The position numbers were made by a program, and so were the translations under genes. From contig NZ_JACHLK010000001.1 of NCBI RefSeq assembly GCF_014207955.1, positions 372,001 to 436,000 of the forward strand: DNA of 64,000 nucleotides, in the 5' to 3' direction. This document shows, in pieces, positions 17,215-28,113 of the stretch. The notes under the pieces are model-generated. The model worked only from the letters and a program-made list of their open reading frames with translations, did not search any database and had not been told where the DNA came from. The DNA is from Acidovorax soli. Its GTDB lineage: Bacteria; Pseudomonadota; Gammaproteobacteria; Burkholderiales; Burkholderiaceae_C. Each line of letters begins with the position of its first letter. Within the stretch, counting starts at the first letter, position 1.

Positions 17215-19910
17215 GCACTGCGGACCGGCGTTCTCGCAGGAAGCCGCCCAAGGCCGACGGAGCCGCTGCGGCCTGGATGGCCACGCGCGGCTGGCAAGCC
17301 TTCGCCTTCCAGCACGAGGTGTGGCAGGCCCTGGGTGAGGGCCGCTCCGGCCTGCTGCACGCCACCACGGGCGCGGGCAAGACCTATGCCGTGTGGCTGG
17401 GCGCGCTGCAGCACCTGGCCCCGCCCGGCCCTGCCATGGTGCCGGCGGAGGCCACGCTGCAGGCCCGCCGGGCCGCTGCGCCACCGCTCACGGTGCTGTG
17501 GATCACGCCCATGCGCGCGCTGGCGGCCGACACACTGCGTGCGCTGCAAACACCCCTGCCCGATATGGCGCCGACCTGGACCAGCGGCTTGCGCACGGGA
17601 GACACCGCCAGCGGCGAGCGCGCCGCGCAGGACCGCCGCCTGCCCACGCTGCTGGTGACCACGCCCGAGAGCGTCTCGCTGCTGCTGGCGCGCGCCGATG
17701 CGCAAGAACGCCTGCGCCAGGTGCGCCTGGTGGTGGTGGACGAATGGCATGAGCTGGTGGGCAACAAGCGCGGCGTGCAGGCGCAGCTGGCGCTGGCGCG
17801 CCTGTCGCGCTGGAACCCGGCGCTGCAGGTCTGGGGCATGTCGGCCACGCTGGGCAACCTGCAGGAGGCGCTGCACACCCTGCTGCCCCGTCCGGTCGAC
17901 CATGCGCCCGCGGCGCCACCGGCCCTGCTGGTGCAGGGCCGCATCGACAAGGCGCTGCAGGTGGAGGTGATGCTGCCGCCCAGGCTGGACCGTTTCGCCT
18001 GGGCCGGCCACATGGGCCTGGCGCTGCTGCCGCAGGTGGTGCAGTCCATCGAGGCCTGTGCATCGACCCTGGTCTTCACCAACACGCGCTCGCAGGCCGA
18101 GCGCTGGTACCAGGCGCTGCTGGAGGCCCGACCCGACTGGGCCGGTACTATCGCGCTGCACCACGGCTCGCTGGGCCAGGAGGTGCGCGCCTGGGTGGAG
18201 GCCGGTCTCAAGGCCGGCCAGCTCAAGGCCGTGGTCTGCACATCGAGCCTGGACCTGGGCGTGGACTTTCTGCCCGTGGAGCAGGTGCTGCAGGTCGGTT
18301 CGGCCAAGGGCGTGGGGCGGCTGGTGCAGCGCGCGGGCCGATCCGGCCATGCGCCGGGCCGCACCTCCAGCATCACGCTGGTGCCCACACACAGCCTGGA
18401 GCTGGTGGAGGCCGCGGCCGCGCGCCATGCCCTGGCGCTGGGCCGCATCGAGGACCGGCACACGCCCCATGCCCCTCTGGACGTGCTGGTGCAGCACCTG
18501 GTCACCATCGCGCTGGGCGGCGGCTTCGTGCCCGGGGAATTGCTGGCCGAGGTGCGCCGCGCCCCGGCCTATGCCGCGCTGGCCGACCACGACTGGCAAT
18601 GGGCCCTGCAGTTTGTGCGCCAGGGTGGCGCCTCGCTGGCCAGCTACCCCGATTTCCACCGCGTGGTGCCCGATGAGGCCGGCGTGTGGCGCGTGCCCGA
18701 TGCGCGGCTGGCGCGCCGCCACCGCAGCAACATCGGCACCATCGTGAGCGATGCCAGCATGCAGGTGCAGTTCGTGAGCGGCGGGCGCCTGGGCTCGGTG
18801 GAAGAAAGCTTTATCGCGCGGCTGCGCAAGGGCGATGTGTTCCTGTTCGCGGGCCGCCTGCTGGAGCTGGTGCGCACCCAGCAGATGACGGCCTATGTGC
18901 GCGTGGCGCCCCGCGGCAGCGCCGCGCTGCCGCGCTGGAACGGCGGGCGCATGCCGCTGTCGAACACGCTGGCCGACGCCATGCTGGAAATGCTGGAGCA
19001 GGCCGAGCGCGGCGTGTATGCCTCGCCCGAGATGCAGTGCGCCCGCCCCCTGCTGGCCGTGCAGGGCGCCTGGTCCGCCCTGCCCACGCCCGGCCGCCTG
19101 GTGGCCGAGACGCTGCACACCCGCGAAGGCTGGCACCTGTACCTGTACCCACTGGCAGGCCGCCTGGTGCACATGGGGCTGGCCGGCCTGCTGGCCTGGC
19201 GCGCCTCGCAGCAGGTGCCCAACACCTTCTCCATCGCGGTCAACGACTACGGGCTGGAGCTGCTCTCGGCCAAGCCCATCGATTGGGCGACGCTGCTGCC
19301 GCGCATCCTGGGCGAGGGCACGGCCACCACCATCGGCAAAGGGCTCGAAGAGGAAGTTCTCGCCAGCCTCAACGCCACCGAGATGGCGCGCCGGCGCTTT
19401 CGCGAGATTGCGCGCATCGCCGGCCTGATCTTCCAGAGCCATCCGGGCGAGCAGCGCAGCAGCCGGCAGCTGCAGGCCTCGTCCTCGCTGTACTACGACG
19501 TGTTCGCCCAGTACGACCCCGGCAACCTGCTGCTGGCCCAGGCCCGCGCCGAGCTGCTGGCCAACGAGCTGGACATGGAACGCCTGGCGCGCACGCTGCA
19601 GGGCATGCAGGCACAGGCCCTGTCCCTCCATGCGCTGGAGCGCCCCACGCCGTTTGCCCTGCCCTTGATGGTGGAACGCTTTCGCGAGCGCCTGAGCACC
19701 GAGACCCTGGCCGACCGGCTGGCGCGCATGGTGCAGGCGCTGGAGAAGGCGGCCGATACGAGCACCGGTACCCACCATGCCGACAATCCGGTGATGCCGG
19801 CCGACATGGCCTGGGACGTACCCGAGGGGACCAAAACCTCCGCTCCCCGGCGCCCACGGGGCGATGGCGAAGGTGCATCGCGCCGGCCCCGCCGGCGCCA
19901 CGGATTCTGA
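17211..19910 (+). CDS. Ligase-associated DEXH-box helicase (Lhr-like)
   Basis: An 899-residue superfamily-2 helicase. Walker A is TTGAGKT with Lys57, motif Ia is [12 protein letters not shown], motif II is DEWH at residues 177-180, motif III is MSATLGN, and motifs IV-VI include [25 protein letters not shown] and [11 protein letters not shown]. The C-terminal half is the winged-helix/Lhr core domain, ending in a basic tail ([17 protein letters not shown]). Lhr-type enzymes translocate 3' to 5' on single-stranded DNA and unwind RNA:DNA hybrids. The start at 17211 overlaps the ligase stop. The basic, serine-rich N-terminus is not homologous to the core. Confidence 0.92.
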   Translation: MSTADRRSRRKPPKADGAAAAWMATRGWQAFAFQHEVWQALGEGRSGLLHATTGAGKTYAVWLGALQHLAPPGPAMVPAEATLQARRAAAPPLTVLWITPMRALAADTLRALQTPLPDMAPTWTSGLRTGDTASGERAAQDRRLPTLLVTTPESVSLLLARADAQERLRQVRLVVVDEWHELVGNKRGVQAQLALARLSRWNPALQVWGMSATLGNLQEALHTLLPRPVDHAPAAPPALLVQGRIDKALQVEVMLPPRLDRFAWAGHMGLALLPQVVQSIEACASTLVFTNTRSQAERWYQALLEARPDWAGTIALHHGSLGQEVRAWVEAGLKAGQLKAVVCTSSLDLGVDFLPVEQVLQVGSAKGVGRLVQRAGRSGHAPGRTSSITLVPTHSLELVEAAAARHALALGRIEDRHTPHAPLDVLVQHLVTIALGGGFVPGELLAEVRRAPAYAALADHDWQWALQFVRQGGASLASYPDFHRVVPDEAGVWRVPDARLARRHRSNIGTIVSDASMQVQFVSGGRLGSVEESFIARLRKGDVFLFAGRLLELVRTQQMTAYVRVAPRGSAALPRWNGGRMPLSNTLADAMLEMLEQAERGVYASPEMQCARPLLAVQGAWSALPTPGRLVAETLHTREGWHLYLYPLAGRLVHMGLAGLLAWRASQQVPNTFSIAVNDYGLELLSAKPIDWATLLPRILGEGTATTIGKGLEEEVLASLNATEMARRRFREIARIAGLIFQSHPGEQRSSRQLQASSSLYYDVFAQYDPGNLLLAQARAELLANELDMERLARTLQGMQAQALSLHALERPTPFALPLMVERFRERLSTETLADRLARMVQALEKAADTSTGTHHADNPVMPADMAWDVPEGTKTSAPRRPRGDGEGASRRPRRRHGF

Positions 19911-19928
19911 TTTCCTTCTCATCAAGCC

Positions 19929-20645
19929 GTGAACGCGCCCTCGCTGCCCCAGATCCCGCCCACAGGCACCCACGCCCTCACCCTGCCGGGCGGCACCGTG
20001 CTGTGGCTGCTGCCCCAGCGCGCGGTGGTCTGGCCGGCCGCGCGCATGGCCTTTGTGGCCGATGTGCACTTCGGCAAGGCCGCCAGCTTCCGCCGCGCGG
20101 GCCAGCCCGTGCCGCATGGCACCACGGCCGACAATCTGGCCCGGCTCGATGCCGTGCTGGCCGCCACGGGCGCGCAGCACCTGGTCTTCCTCGGCGATTT
20201 TCTGCACGCGCGCAGCGGGGCCGAGGCCCCCCTGTGGGCCCAGTTGCGGCCCTGGCGCGAGCGCCACGCCGGCATCCGCATGACCCTGGTGCGCGGCAAC
20301 CACGACCTGCTTGCGGGCGATCCGCCTGCGGCCCTCGCCATCGACCTCACTGACGAACCCTGGCAGCCGGTGGAGGGCGCCGAGGTGCTGGCCTGCCACC
20401 ACCCCCTGGCCATGGCCGGCAGCACCGTGCTGGCCGGCCATCTGCACCCCACGGTGACCCTGTACGGCCTGGCGCGCGATGCGGCACGCCTGCCCTGCTT
20501 CGCCTTCACGCCGGGGCTGCTGGTGCTGCCGGCCTTCGGAGCCTTCACGGGGACATCGAGCCAGTCCATGGCGCCACAGGCGCGGCGGTTGGCGGTGGTG
20601 GGGGATCGGGTGGTGGAGGTTCGGCCGTCTGGCGAGTCAGATTGA
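19929..20645 (+). CDS. pdeM: Ligase-associated phosphoesterase PdeM
   Basis: A 238-residue metallophosphoesterase, last gene of the repair cassette. Motifs are DVHFGKAASFRR, FLGDFLHARSG, RGNHD, CHHPLA and GHLHPTVTL, giving the complete two-metal active site. Members of this group (ligase-associated DNA damage response endonuclease PdeM) are proposed to cut DNA. The start is a GTG at 19929 with no strong Shine-Dalgarno; it lies 18 bases after the helicase stop. The only visible in-frame alternative is well inside the domain. Confidence 0.88.
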   Translation: MNAPSLPQIPPTGTHALTLPGGTVLWLLPQRAVVWPAARMAFVADVHFGKAASFRRAGQPVPHGTTADNLARLDAVLAATGAQHLVFLGDFLHARSGAEAPLWAQLRPWRERHAGIRMTLVRGNHDLLAGDPPAALAIDLTDEPWQPVEGAEVLACHHPLAMAGSTVLAGHLHPTVTLYGLARDAARLPCFAFTPGLLVLPAFGAFTGTSSQSMAPQARRLAVVGDRVVEVRPSGESD

Positions 20646-20902
20646 GCCCCGCCGCTTGGCCCTTGTGCCAATGAGGCCTTTCGGTCTTGCCGCAGCCCAA
20701 TTTCCCACCCCAAACCGCTTCCGCTATAGACAACGCATCAAAAAATTGCGCCTACCCGTCGGCAAATTTTGCATTGTGGGATTCGATTGCAAAAACCGGG
20801 TCCCGCGAAAGCGCCAAAGGACGAGAATGCGAGAGCATTCGCGTTTGGCCCCTGCCATACCCCGGCAAAGGGCATTTACACACTCGTTTCGTGAGACAAG
20901 CC
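20646..20902 (+). promoter_or_regulatory. Leader/promoter region of icd with a nested hairpin
   Basis: The 257-base gap upstream of icd contains GCAAATTTTGC (20762-20772, odd palindrome). It also has a nested inverted repeat: GCCAAA (20813-20818) pairing with TTTGGC (20844-20849), enclosing GAATGC-GAGA-GCATTC (20825-20840). The position 54-90 bases before the start codon fits a 5' UTR structure. No confident promoter hexamers were assigned. Confidence 0.45.
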
Positions 20903-23137
<2,235 letters not shown>

Positions 23138-23160
23138 TTTTTTGCAGCTGCCCCAAAGCA

Positions 23161-23195
23161 AAGGCCCCGCGTAGCGGGGCCTTTTTTATTTTTCG
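23161..23195. terminator. Rho-independent terminator after icd
   Basis: A 10-bp stem AAGGCCCCGC (23161-23170) and GCGGGGCCTT (23174-23183) with a GTA loop is followed by a T-rich run to 23195. On the minus strand it is preceded by A residues and can also stop the convergent lipoprotein gene, whose stop is at 23201. Confidence 0.9.
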
Positions 23196-23200
23196 GATGT

Positions 23201-24604
23201 TCAGGGCCTGTCGCGGTCCACCACGCGGCTGTTCAGGGGCTTGGGCACATAGGCCGGCAGGAAAGCGCAGCCCTTGCCGAATTTGGCCTCGTTGGCCGGG
23301 CACTGCTGGGCAATGACCTCGGGCGTGGGCTTGGCGCCCTCGTCCACCCAGCGCAGCAGCGCGGTCATCAGCGTGGGGTAGGTCGGGTCGCTCAGGTAGC
23401 TGTGGGTGTTGTGCTGGGTAAAGGTCTGCACCAGGCGCGCGCCGCTGCCCGCGCGCTCCATGGTGCCCTTGAAGAAGGCATCGAGCTCGACGAAGGCGGT
23501 CGGGTCGTCCACGCCCTTGGTAGTGAGCACGGGCACGTCGATGCGGCCTGTGGGGTCGGTGTCCTGCGCGAAGCGGGCCAGGGCCTGCGGATCGGCTTTG
23601 TAGCGCAGCACGGCGGCGTTGAGCGCCGCATCGTCGGGCGAGCCCGTGTAGCGCGCGCCGGTGTTGCCGAAGGGGCTGGCATCGCCCGTGCGCAGGTGCA
23701 CCACATCGCGGTAGTGGAAGGTGCCCCAGTTCAGGTGGCTCTGGATGGAGCTGGCAGGGATGCGGAGTACGTCGACAATCGTCTTGACCTTGCGCTGCTG
23801 CTCGGGCGTGCGCTGGGCGGCAGGCTTGTCCAGGCCCAGGCAGTCGTTGACCCGGGCCGTGAGCTCGGCGCCGGTCAGCTTCGCACCGGCCGGCAGGCCG
23901 ATGTTCAGCGGGTACTGCGCCTCGCTGGGCAAGGGATGGTTGTGGCACAGATGCTGGTAGACCACGCGCAGGTCGGTGCGGAAGTCGTACGAGCGGCTGC
24001 CGCCGGCGAGCAGGCCGCTGGTGAGCAGCACGGCGTCATAGGGCCGGGGGCTGACGGCGCCATGGCCGAACATGTCGGCCCCCATGGCGGCCACGCTGGC
24101 CCCCCAGGACTGGCCGTGCAGGATGGTGCGGCGCGGCTGCGCCACCTGGGCGATGAAGATGCGGCGCAGGCGCTCCGTGTCTTCGGCCGCGGCGCGCACG
24201 GCCACGCCGCCCTGGCGGAAGGTGCTGCCGGCCCAGGCATAGCCGGCGCGCACCATGATGGACCAGCGCTCCAGGTCCTCCACCGCGCGCTCGGGCTTGG
24301 GGGCGCCCAGCGTGGGGCCGCCGTGCGAGTGCATCACCAGCACCTGGTTCCAGGCCTTGGGCATGGCGATGAGGTAGTAGGCGCCGGCCGAGTCCTGGCC
24401 CGAGAGGCAGCGCGCGATGGCCTCGATGTCCTTGGGGCAGGCCGTGGCGACAGGGGCTGCCTCCTTGCTGGCGGGCACGGCGGTGCCCACGCCGGCGGCG
24501 GGCGGCGTCTTCATCGGAGCGCAGGCCGCCAGCAGCAGGCTGGCCGCCAGGCCTGGCAGGACCAGCCGCCTTGCGGGCACGGGGAATGCAGAGAGGGGGT
24601 GCAT
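23201..24604 (-). CDS. Predicted lipoprotein with alpha/beta-hydrolase fold
   Basis: A 467-residue exported protein. MHPLSAFPVPARRLVLPGLA then SLLLAAC gives a lipoprotein signal with the lipidated Cys at residue 28. The mature protein has an alpha/beta-hydrolase pattern: QVLVMHSHGGP, the nucleophile elbow HGQSWGAS, and later DVPVLTTKGVDDP (acid region) and FTQHNTHSY (likely catalytic His). Serine-esterase or peptidase activity is inferred; the substrate is unknown. Met at 24604 was chosen because it directly starts the lipoprotein signal. It converges with icd and is divergent from the TetR gene. Confidence 0.75.
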   Translation of the reverse strand: MHPLSAFPVPARRLVLPGLAASLLLAACAPMKTPPAAGVGTAVPASKEAAPVATACPKDIEAIARCLSGQDSAGAYYLIAMPKAWNQVLVMHSHGGPTLGAPKPERAVEDLERWSIMVRAGYAWAGSTFRQGGVAVRAAAEDTERLRRIFIAQVAQPRRTILHGQSWGASVAAMGADMFGHGAVSPRPYDAVLLTSGLLAGGSRSYDFRTDLRVVYQHLCHNHPLPSEAQYPLNIGLPAGAKLTGAELTARVNDCLGLDKPAAQRTPEQQRKVKTIVDVLRIPASSIQSHLNWGTFHYRDVVHLRTGDASPFGNTGARYTGSPDDAALNAAVLRYKADPQALARFAQDTDPTGRIDVPVLTTKGVDDPTAFVELDAFFKGTMERAGSGARLVQTFTQHNTHSYLSDPTYPTLMTALLRWVDEGAKPTPEVIAQQCPANEAKFGKGCAFLPAYVPKPLNSRVVDRDRP

Positions 24605-24886
24605 GGGCAATTCGTCTCCGGGAATGTCGTGTGGTTCTGGGGAAAGGAGCGGGCAGCAAGGGCCGTGGTGCATCGTAGAAAGCCGCCTGCGGCCCGTCAA
24701 ATAGCCTGGGCAGGGCAGCTCCATACGCCATGCATATGCCCATGCGGCAGCCCGCCCCCGCACGCCCTGGCTATAGTGCTTCCCCGTGCCTGTGTGAGCC
24801 CGTGCCGCGCCGTGCATCGCTGCCGCAAATCCTTCCCGCCCGGAGTGGGGCTGGATTTTGTTAACCAAATAGTGAATTATTCAGGC
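24605..24886. other. Divergent promoter region between lipoprotein gene and tetR-type gene
   Basis: This 282-base gap has no credible gene. Its last 16 bases hold the AT-rich palindrome TGAAT-T-ATTCA (24873-24883) just before the regulator ATG. CTATAGT near 24770 is a possible -10 element but lacks a convincing partner. Confidence 0.45.
24871..24883 (+). promoter_or_regulatory. Predicted TetR operator overlapping the regulator's ribosome-binding region
   Basis: AGTGAATTATTCA contains the odd palindrome TGAAT-T-ATTCA and ends three bases before the ATG at 24887. It shares the nine-base word AGTGAATTA with the palindrome upstream of the TctC gene (25755-25772). Two related sites flanking one regulator suggest autorepression plus operon control. 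Confidence 0.55.
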
Positions 24887-25534
24887 ATGAGCAAAGACAC
24901 CGACACCACAGCCAAGGAGCGCCAGCGCGACGCCGACCGCTCCCAGGGCGCGATCCTCAGCGCGGCACGCGACGAGTTCGCCGAGCATGGCCTGGGCGGC
25001 GCCCGCATGGACCGCATCGCCGAGCGCGCGGGCCTGAACAAGCGGCTGATCTACTACTACTTCGAGGACAAGGAGACCCTGTTCCAGGCCGTGCTGGAGC
25101 AGGCCTACCTGCACATCCGCGAGGAGGAACGCAAGCTCAACCTGCTGGAGCTGGAGCCCGCCACCGCGATCCGCCGGCTGGTCGAATTCACCTGGGTGTA
25201 CTACCTGGAGAACCCCCAGTTCCTGACCCTGCTCAACAGCGCCAACCTGCACAAGGCGCGCCACCTGCAGGAGTCGCAGCGCGCGCGCGAGATGAACTCG
25301 CCCCTGATCGCCATGCTGGGCGAGGTGCTCGAACACGGGCGGCGCGAGGGCAGCTTCCGTGGCGGGGTGGACCCGCTGCAGCTCTACGTCTCGATCGCCG
25401 GGCTGTCGTACTTCTACCTGTCGAACAACCACACCCTGTCGGCCATCTTCGGGCGCGACCTGATGACGCCCAAGGCCCGCAACGAGCGGCTGACGCACAT
25501 GTGCGACGTCATCCTGGGCTACGTGTTGAAGTAA
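24887..25534 (+). CDS. TetR-family transcriptional regulator
   Basis: A 215-residue regulator. The N-terminal helix-turn-helix spans about residues 20-66 (AILSAARDEFAEHGLGGARM, DRIAERAGLNKRLIYYYFED, KETLFQAVLEQAY). The helical ligand domain includes a C-terminal segment typical of the TetR_C/YcdC-like group (YVSIAGLSYFYLSNNHTLSAIFG). It is upstream of, and codirectional with, the TctC/oxidoreductase operon and probably represses it; related palindromes lie before both transcription units. The start at 24887 sits directly after the putative operator. Confidence 0.9.
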   Translation: MSKDTDTTAKERQRDADRSQGAILSAARDEFAEHGLGGARMDRIAERAGLNKRLIYYYFEDKETLFQAVLEQAYLHIREEERKLNLLELEPATAIRRLVEFTWVYYLENPQFLTLLNSANLHKARHLQESQRAREMNSPLIAMLGEVLEHGRREGSFRGGVDPLQLYVSIAGLSYFYLSNNHTLSAIFGRDLMTPKARNERLTHMCDVILGYVLK

Positions 25535-25536
25535 GG

Positions 25537-25562
25537 CCCCCCTGAGGCGCTTCGCGCCTTCA
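25537..25562. repeat. Second copy of the C/G-rich intergenic repeat
   Basis: CCCCCCTGAGGCGCTTCGCG follows the tetR-type stop at once, with GCGCTTCGCGC as a small hairpin. It is the inverted relative of the element at 10968-11037. The downstream stretch to about 25700 is non-coding and C-rich. Confidence 0.5.
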
Positions 25563-25719
25563 CCCCTCTCCCGGTGCACGCAAGCGGAGCGCCGCCTGCG
25601 CGGCTTGGCAGCCCTTGCACAGGAGCACTGGCTTGGGCGGCGCCATTGGCACAGGTCTTCGGCGGTGCAAGCGCCCCTGCAGCCCGGGTAAACCCCTAGC
25701 TTCGTTCGATGCGTCCGCG

Positions 25720-25772
25720 TTGACGCAGGCGCAGCAATGCCTAAAAATCCGATTATTCACCATTCAGTGAAT
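25720..25772 (+). promoter_or_regulatory. Predicted promoter and TetR operator of the TctC operon
   Basis: TTGACG (25720-25725) and an A-rich -10-like TAAAAAT (25742-25748) are spaced 16-17 bases apart. Just downstream lies the palindrome ATTCAC-CATTCA-GTGAAT (25755-25772), at the expected transcription start. Its right half AGTGAATTA recurs before the regulator gene. Confidence 0.6.
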
Positions 25773-25810
25773 TAAAGAGCAAGTCCAAGCCTGCCAACGG
25801 AGACAAATCC

Positions 25811-26803
25811 ATGCCCTTCTTCCGCACCACCCGCCGCGCAGCAGCCACCGCCCTGGCGGCGGCTGCGCTCACGTCGCTGTCCTTCGGCGCCTTCGCGCAG
25901 GGCGGCTACCCCACCAAGCCCATCCGCGTGATCGTGCCCTTTGCGGCCGGCAGCACCACCGACATCATTGCGCGCGCCATCGCCGACAAGATGGGCCAGA
26001 GCATGGGGCAGTCGCTGGTGGTGGACAACCGCGGCGGCGCCAGCGGCACCATCGGCCAGCAGGCCGTGGCAACCGCCGCGCCCGATGGCTACACGGTGAT
26101 GATCCACTCGTCCTCGCACACGGTGAGCCCGCTGACCTTTGCCAAGCTGCCCTTCGACACCACGGGCGACTTCGCGGGCGTGACGCCGATTTCCTCGCTG
26201 CCCAATGCGCTGGTGATCTCGCCCGCCAAGGGCATCAAGACGCTGCAGGACCTGGTAGCCGCGGCCAAGGCCAAGCCCGGTACGGTGAACTTCGCCTCGG
26301 CCGGCCAGGGCAGCGCCACGCACCTGAACGCCGAGAAATTCAAGCTGGCCGCCAAGATCGACGCGACCAACATCCCCTTCAAAGGCTCGGCCGAGGCCGT
26401 GACCGAGGTGCTGTCGGGCCGCGTGGACTACTACTTCTCGCCGATCGCGCCCGTCATCGGCCAGATCAAGGACGGCCAGTTGCTGGCGCTGGCCGTGGGC
26501 TCGCCCAAGCGCGCGGCCGCCCTGCCCGATGTTCCCACCACGGCCGAGGCCGGCGTGCCCGGCTCGGAATTCAACTTCTGGATCGGCATGATGGTGCCGG
26601 CCAAGACGCCGCGCGACATCGTCAACCGCCTGCACGACGAGGTGGTCAAGGCCCTGGCCACGCCCGAGGTGAAGGAGCGCTTCCTCAAGCTCGGTGCCGA
26701 TGCCTGGACGCTCAAGCCCGAGCAGTTCGACGCCTACATCAAGGACGAGATCAAGAACAACGCCGCGCTGGTCAAGGCGGCCGGCCTCTCGCCCGCCCAG
26801 TAA
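25811..26803 (+). CDS. TctC/Bug-family periplasmic substrate-binding protein
   Basis: A 330-residue Bug (tripartite tricarboxylate transporter receptor) protein. The signal peptide (MPFFRTTRRAAATALAAAAL, cleavage after GAFAQ) has two adjacent arginines. The mature protein starts GGYPTKPIRVIVPFAAGSTTD, the classic Bug N-terminus, followed by VDNRGGASGTIGQQAVATAA and PDVPTTAEAGVPG. Ligands of the family are carboxylates, amino acids or aromatic acids. No TctA/TctB membrane subunits are nearby, which is usual in this lineage. It heads an operon of three putative sugar-acid or polyol enzymes, whose substrate it may bind. Confidence 0.92.
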   Translation: MPFFRTTRRAAATALAAAALTSLSFGAFAQGGYPTKPIRVIVPFAAGSTTDIIARAIADKMGQSMGQSLVVDNRGGASGTIGQQAVATAAPDGYTVMIHSSSHTVSPLTFAKLPFDTTGDFAGVTPISSLPNALVISPAKGIKTLQDLVAAAKAKPGTVNFASAGQGSATHLNAEKFKLAAKIDATNIPFKGSAEAVTEVLSGRVDYYFSPIAPVIGQIKDGQLLALAVGSPKRAAALPDVPTTAEAGVPGSEFNFWIGMMVPAKTPRDIVNRLHDEVVKALATPEVKERFLKLGADAWTLKPEQFDAYIKDEIKNNAALVKAAGLSPAQ

Positions 26804-26905
26804 GCCCATCCCGCGCTGAACCGTACCGCCAGCCCCTGCCATGGGGGTGGCCAGGCCGCGCCTTTGCCCATTTCTGCAACCTTTGAACTGAACGGACCTA
26901 CCACC

Positions 26906-28069
26906 ATGGCAACCCAACGACTCGGACTCATCATGCACGGCGTCACCGGCCGCATGGGCATGAACCAGCATCTGATCCGCTCCATCTGCGCCATCCGCGC
27001 GCAGGGCGGCGTGCTGCTGGCCAACGGCAACCGCGTGATGCCCGACCCCATCCTCATCGGCCGCAATGCCGAGAAGATGGAGGCCCTGGCCAAGGCGCAT
27101 GGCATCGCACGCTGGGGCACGGACCTCGACGCCGCGCTCGCCAACCCCGAGGACACCGTGTTCTTCGACGCCGGCACCACGCAGATGCGCCCCACCCTGC
27201 TGGCCAAGGCCATCCGCGCGGGCAAGCATGTGTACTGCGAAAAGCCCATTGCCACCAACCTCAACGAGGCGGTGGAGATCGCACGCCTGGCCTCGGGCTC
27301 GGGCCTCAAGCATGGCGCCGTGCAGGACAAGCTCTTTCTGCCCGGCCTGCGCAAGCTGGACATGCTGCGCCGCGCGGGCTTCTTCGGCCGCATGCTGAGC
27401 GTGCGCCTGGAGTTCGGCTACTGGGTCTTCGAAGGCGACCTGCAGCCCATCCAGCGCCCGAGCTGGAACTACCGCAGCGAAGACGGCGGCGGCATGATCC
27501 TGGACATGATGTGCCACTGGCGCTACGTGCTGGACAACCTGTTCGGCGAAGTGAAGTCCGTCTCGTGCATCGGCGCCACCCACATCCCGCAGCGCTGGGA
27601 CGAGGCGGGCCAGCCCTACAAGGCCACGGCCGACGACGCCGCCTACGCCACCTGCGAGCTCACGGGCCACAACGGCGAGCCGGTGATCGCGCAGCTCAAC
27701 ATGAGCTGGGCCACGCGCGTGCGCCGCGACGACCTGGTCACCTTCCACGTGGACGGCACCGACGGCTCGGCCGTGGCCGGCCTGTCGAGCTGCCGCGCGC
27801 AAAGCCGCGTGGCCACGCCGCGCCCGGTGTGGAACCCCGACGAGAAGCAGACCATGAACTTCTTTGACCAGTGGCAGGAGATCCCCGACTCGCAGGTCTA
27901 CGACAACGGCTTCAAGATCCAGTGGGAGCACTTCATCCGCCATGTGGTGGAAGACGCCCCCTACAAGTGGACCCTGCCCGAAGGTGCCAAGGGCGTGCAG
28001 CTGGTGGAAGCCGCGTTGGAAAGCTGGAAGGAACGCCGCTGGGTGGACGTGGCACCGCTGAAAGCCTGA
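26906..28069 (+). CDS. Gfo/Idh/MocA-family oxidoreductase
   Basis: A 387-residue NAD(P)-dependent dehydrogenase. The N-terminal Rossmann domain begins RLGLIMHGVTGRMGMNQHLI, an atypical glycine motif with GVTGRMG, and continues to the EKP signature in VYCEKPIATNLNEA (residues near 112-125). The C-terminal alpha/beta domain contains DMMCHWRYVLDNLFG with the usual catalytic-type His. Family members oxidise sugars, inositols or related polyols. The 102-base gap after the TctC gene has no terminator, so it is probably in the same operon. Confidence 0.88.
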   Translation: MATQRLGLIMHGVTGRMGMNQHLIRSICAIRAQGGVLLANGNRVMPDPILIGRNAEKMEALAKAHGIARWGTDLDAALANPEDTVFFDAGTTQMRPTLLAKAIRAGKHVYCEKPIATNLNEAVEIARLASGSGLKHGAVQDKLFLPGLRKLDMLRRAGFFGRMLSVRLEFGYWVFEGDLQPIQRPSWNYRSEDGGGMILDMMCHWRYVLDNLFGEVKSVSCIGATHIPQRWDEAGQPYKATADDAAYATCELTGHNGEPVIAQLNMSWATRVRRDDLVTFHVDGTDGSAVAGLSSCRAQSRVATPRPVWNPDEKQTMNFFDQWQEIPDSQVYDNGFKIQWEHFIRHVVEDAPYKWTLPEGAKGVQLVEAALESWKERRWVDVAPLKA

Positions 28070-28113
28070 CGCCTGACCACTTGACCCTTTTCACCCCATA
28101 GCCCGAGCTCACC

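Noticed and set aside
16944..20447. Very long antisense frame (over 1,100 codons) opposite the repair cassette
   Set aside because: It is a GC-skew shadow: composition is dominated by His, Gln, Arg and Gly, and it lies opposite well-supported ligase and helicase genes.
25563..25763. Short minus-strand frame between the TetR and TctC genes
   Set aside because: Overlaps the repeat region and promoter; Cys/Arg/Pro-rich with no start signal.
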